Shown here piece after piece: positions 60,665 to 64,000 of a stretch of 64,000 nt of DNA; position 1 is the stretch's first letter, and each line of letters opens with the position of its first letter. Location of the stretch: assembly GCA_963989385.1 (NCBI GenBank), contig OZ022512.1, positions 30,215,899 to 30,279,898 on the forward strand. Reading direction: 5' to 3'. Under the pieces are notes generated by a model. It was given only the letters and a program-made list of their open reading frames with translations, was not told where the DNA came from and ran no database searches. The position numbers were made by a program, and so were the translations under genes. Source of the DNA: Ctena decussata. Taxonomy: Eukaryota; Mollusca; Bivalvia; Lucinida; Lucinidae.

Positions 60665-63600
60665 AAACAGTGTTATTTACATGACTTGCAAAGCCGAGAT
60701 TGTCCTGAGGTTCAAATGAAGCATTTGTGAACTAATCTGTACATGGAATATATTGATATATATTTTTTTATTAATATCCAAATGACATTTGAACAAAACC
60801 AAAAGTGTCAAACCAGCTAATCATAGCCTTCGACTTTGTACTTAGGAAGGTAACGTTAATAACCTTTATTTCCAAACAGCCCCTGAGATTAAATATTTCT
60901 ACAGCCAAATATGTGTAAACTTTATTGTTTAAGCTGAAATAAAAACATTTTAAAGGCACATTAGACCAGTTTAATGCTACCCAATGTAACTCATTATTGA
61001 CAGCTCCAAGTCGGAACATCAGTTTGGTGTACCAATGTTATCGTTTGTGTTGTCCTCTTATCTGTAATCTTCAAAAATCAGTTTATTTCATCGGCATATT
61101 TGCCATCATTCTGCCAGAAGGACAGAAATGGGTGAAAAAAGGCGATTGTGTGACTAATAATATTAAGTTAAGGCTAGCTTTGTGATAATTTTATGGAATG
61201 GCCGGATGTTTATTTGGCCTGTATCTTTTAACTACTTGTCTTATGACTTTATTTCTGCTATTTTCAATTTGGTATCGCGAGTGGAGTCCTTCACAGAAAG
61301 AATCAATTCCTGATTGCTGCCCTTTACACTACTGTCTTTGCGTTAACCTTTTCCTATTAAAAGCAATTATATATATAACCAACGTTTAAGTTTTTTTGGC
61401 ATAAAAGCATACATTTTCATCAAAGTAACGTATATAACAGGTTAAAAAGTATGAGTTATTTTATTCTACTGCAGCAAGTGTAAAGTTTCGTGTGCTAGCC
61501 ATCTTACCTCATCTTATTGAAAATTATGTTTGGGATAATCTAGGCTCATTCTGAGTCAGTTTAAAAAAGAAATAGCGGAAGCTGGTGCCAGGGGGTGGGG
61601 AAGTGGGCATTGGCATTGTTACAAAATTGCATTGCTGGACACACACTCAGCTTAACCAAGGTTGCTAATTTTGTTTTTTTCTGACGCATTCCTTGCTGCC
61701 AGAGAACCTTACTTCATAATTTTGCTAAGCTTTTATCATTCCACCAGACTTTAAGGTGAATGGATATTATGTGAAAAGAAATAACTATGACTATCTTGGC
61801 CTCAATGTCTAATGGGGGTAACTTTATTACTATGAAATCATCATCAAAATGACATTTAATTCGAGTCAGAGATAATTCACTAACTTCGACTTTTTAGTTA
61901 GGTGGTCAAAAAGGTAACGTATACAGCATTCAACAGCAAACAAGTTGTCAAATTACCCTTTTATTGTTAAGAAGTTTTCATACTAATGGTAGAGTAACAA
62001 GGTGCAGAAGGTAACCGCCCTCAAGTATAATGCATATGTTGAAAGCTAATATTGAGGTGCCGAATGTTAACTTAACAGCAGTATCGCCATACATCTCTGA
62101 AGGGATTTGTATATTTGATACAGTTGTATTAAATAATTATAGTCTCAAAGAAAGGGCTAAGGCAGAAACATAATAACCCACAATTTTTTTCTATATAATT
62201 CGTAGTTTGTATTACTATTATGCCTGTTTTAGATGTTTTACTTAAAGGCGGTTATTTTCTGCACCCGGTCACCCAAGCATTAATATGAAACCTGTTCACA
62301 AAAAAGAGGTCCGTCCCAAGAACTGGGGAACTTTTAATGCTTCATCTTACTGCATCTCATCAAACAGATAATATCATAGAGAATCATATTTCTTTTCTGA
62401 CAAATCATTTACTTTGAATGTTGTATACGTTACCTTTTAAATACCAAAACAAGGAGTCAAAGTAAGTGGATCATCATTGACTCAATTAAAAGGTCATTTT
62501 TTCAAATGATTTTAAGGTAGTAACAATATGTCATAATCAGATTATCCGTGCAAGATCTTGAAAGGAATCCATTAACCGAGTCTGCTTTGTTCTTTCTCGT
62601 GTGTGTTCCTTGCTTCCACATGATCTGGTATATTTTGGAAATAATACTATATAATTTTAAATGGACACACCTCAATTTGTTATGCTTCCGTAGATGCTTC
62701 CTATTTAGTTCTGTGGATAATGTAACCTTCAAAAATGGTCTACTCTTAAAGGAAATAAATGTACTTTTCTCCTACAGTAGACAATTCTTTCCTTATAGAG
62801 TTTACTCCCATTAAGAAGAAGGGCTAAAGTAAAATTTGCTGAATTATTTCATGTGATAGTGTATCCAAGCAACATAAACTCTTGGACTGATTATTTTAAT
62901 TAAGAAAGAAAGATTTCCTGGAAACAAGCAATGGATCACAAACAAAACAATAAATAAATAAACAAAACAAACAAAACAACAACCTCGGTTTTACTAAGTT
63001 TACGCCCAGGAATGTAATGTTGCAACACTTCCAATGCACCCTAGCACCAGCTTCAGCTAAATTCCTTTTTTTCAAATCGGCTCGGAATGAGTCCAGATGA
63101 TCCCAAATGACCAGATAATACTTAATTTCCATTGAAATGAAGTACAACGAAGTGTTTCACGGTAGCCACAATTTACACTGGAGTAAACTAACTCTTACGT
63201 TTTAACCTGTTATGTACGTTACTTTAGTTAAAATATATGCTGTAGGGCCAAAATAGTTGAACTACGGTTAGATATATTGCTTTTATAGAAAACGGTCAAA
63301 ACAGATAAACAATATAAAAGGTCTCCGATTAGGAATTGATTCAACTAGTGCCAGGATTCTCCCACAACACCAAACTGAAAATAGTAACATAAAGTAATAA
63401 GACATGTGCTCAAATGAAACTAACGGGTGGCCAAATAAACACCCAGCTCATTCCATGCACATGACCACAAAGCTAGCCGTAATCAAACATACCCTGGAAC
63501 ACAAATTGTCTATTTTCACCGATTTTCTATTTGTTTCTATATACATCAGACTGACGGCCAATAAACAGACAAGAAAAAGCAATTTTTGAAGGCTACTGGT

Positions 63601-64000
63601 ACGTGGACAACACAAACTATAACATCATTAGACCAAAACGGATGCAACGCCGTGGAAATGTCACGGATGAATTACACGGGGTGGGTTTAAGCCAGTCGAA
63701 CGTGCTGCTTTGAAAATATTTCAACTCAAACTAATAAGGCTTAGGCTCATTTGGCTGTAGCAACAGTTAATCTCATGGATTGTTTTCAAATAACGGTTAC
63801 TAACGTTACCTTTCTGAATACAAAACTGTATGCTATGATCAGTTATTTTGCTAAGGTGGATGTTTTTAATGTGTTTCGGATATTAATGAAAAAATAATAG
63901 TGTTCCATGCACAGGTTAATTCACGAAGGCTTATTTCTAATTGTAGGACAATCTCGACTTCGCATGTCATGTAAATAACACTCATCTCTTTGCTGCCCGA
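60665..64000. repeat. Large diverged palindrome (arms at least 1.3 and 1.6 kb), open at the window end
   Basis: The sequence from 60665 to about 61950 realigns, as reverse complement, with 64000 down to about 62400. Matching blocks: GTTATTTACATGAC (60673) with GTCATGTAAATAAC (63966); AGGTAACGTTA with TAACGTTACCT (60846, 63803); CTACAGCCAAAT with ATTTGGCTGTAG (60900, 63750); GGCTAGCTTTGTG with CACAAAGCTAGCC (61171, 63468); GAAGCTGGTGCCAG with CTAGCACCAGCTTC (61579, 63040); AAGTAACGTATATAACAGGTT with AACCTGTTATGTACGTTACTT (61424, 63207); AAAAGGTAACGTATACAGC with GTTGTATACGTTACCTTTT (61910, 62421). The spacer is about 450 bp. No full-length ORF. Confidence 0.85.

Noticed and set aside
61198..61389. 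63-codon hydrophobic ORF as a small membrane protein gene
   Set aside because: It lies in the left palindrome arm, and the inverted counterpart has stops and frameshifts in the matching region, so conservation as a protein is not supported.

Overview
This window looks like nuclear DNA of a heterodont-type bivalve mollusc. It is AT-rich and intron-bearing. It holds one host gene on the minus strand and dense repeats of kinds common in bivalve genomes: elements built of tandem core repeats, a (GGAC)n tract and a terminal hairpin, together with tRNA-derived SINEs, snapback MITEs and several non-LTR retrotransposon families. No prokaryotic operon structure, rRNA or CRISPR array is present. The species cannot be fixed from sequence reading alone.

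Positions 1-22,000 carry the host gene, a ferroportin (SLC40A1-like) iron exporter. I traced eight coding exons on the minus strand (21971-21866, 20393-20323, 13277-13118, 12616-12371, 11972-11754, 4016-3663, 1463-975, 128-1). Every junction is GT-AG and the phases agree across all seven introns. The visible part encodes 591 residues; the last C-terminal part lies beyond position 1. The introns are packed with repeats: pearl/Helentron-like elements (1.55-2.86, 4.5-6.95, 11.2-11.7, 13.3-14.75, 15.57-18.9 kb), a nested TTAA-flanked MITE, an RTE-type LINE fragment itself hit by a MITE, a TA-flanked transposon, and snapback elements. A 221-bp MITE lies immediately upstream of exon 1 and supplies an in-frame upstream ATG.

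Positions 22-28 kb are intergenic sequence with two long TIR elements and a triple-arm palindrome. Positions 28.2-34.1 kb hold a structurally intact two-ORF non-LTR retrotransposon. ORF1 has an SGNH/GDSL esterase domain and two CCHC knuckles; ORF2 has an AP-endonuclease and a reverse transcriptase. Both ORFs share one reading frame and are separated by tandem stops. Positions 34-50 kb hold no recognisable host gene. They contain foldback-like elements whose terminal inverted repeats consist of short C-rich tandem repeats, with 9- and 11-bp target duplications, plus two inverted copies of another repeat and several SINEs. Positions 53-58 kb hold degenerate LINE remnants in two tail-to-tail inverted arrangements. 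From about 60.7 kb to the window end runs a large diverged palindrome (arms at least 1.3-1.6 kb), the least explained structure here.

The only cellular pathway evident is iron export by ferroportin at the plasma membrane. Everything else is self-contained transposition machinery or its non-autonomous derivatives.
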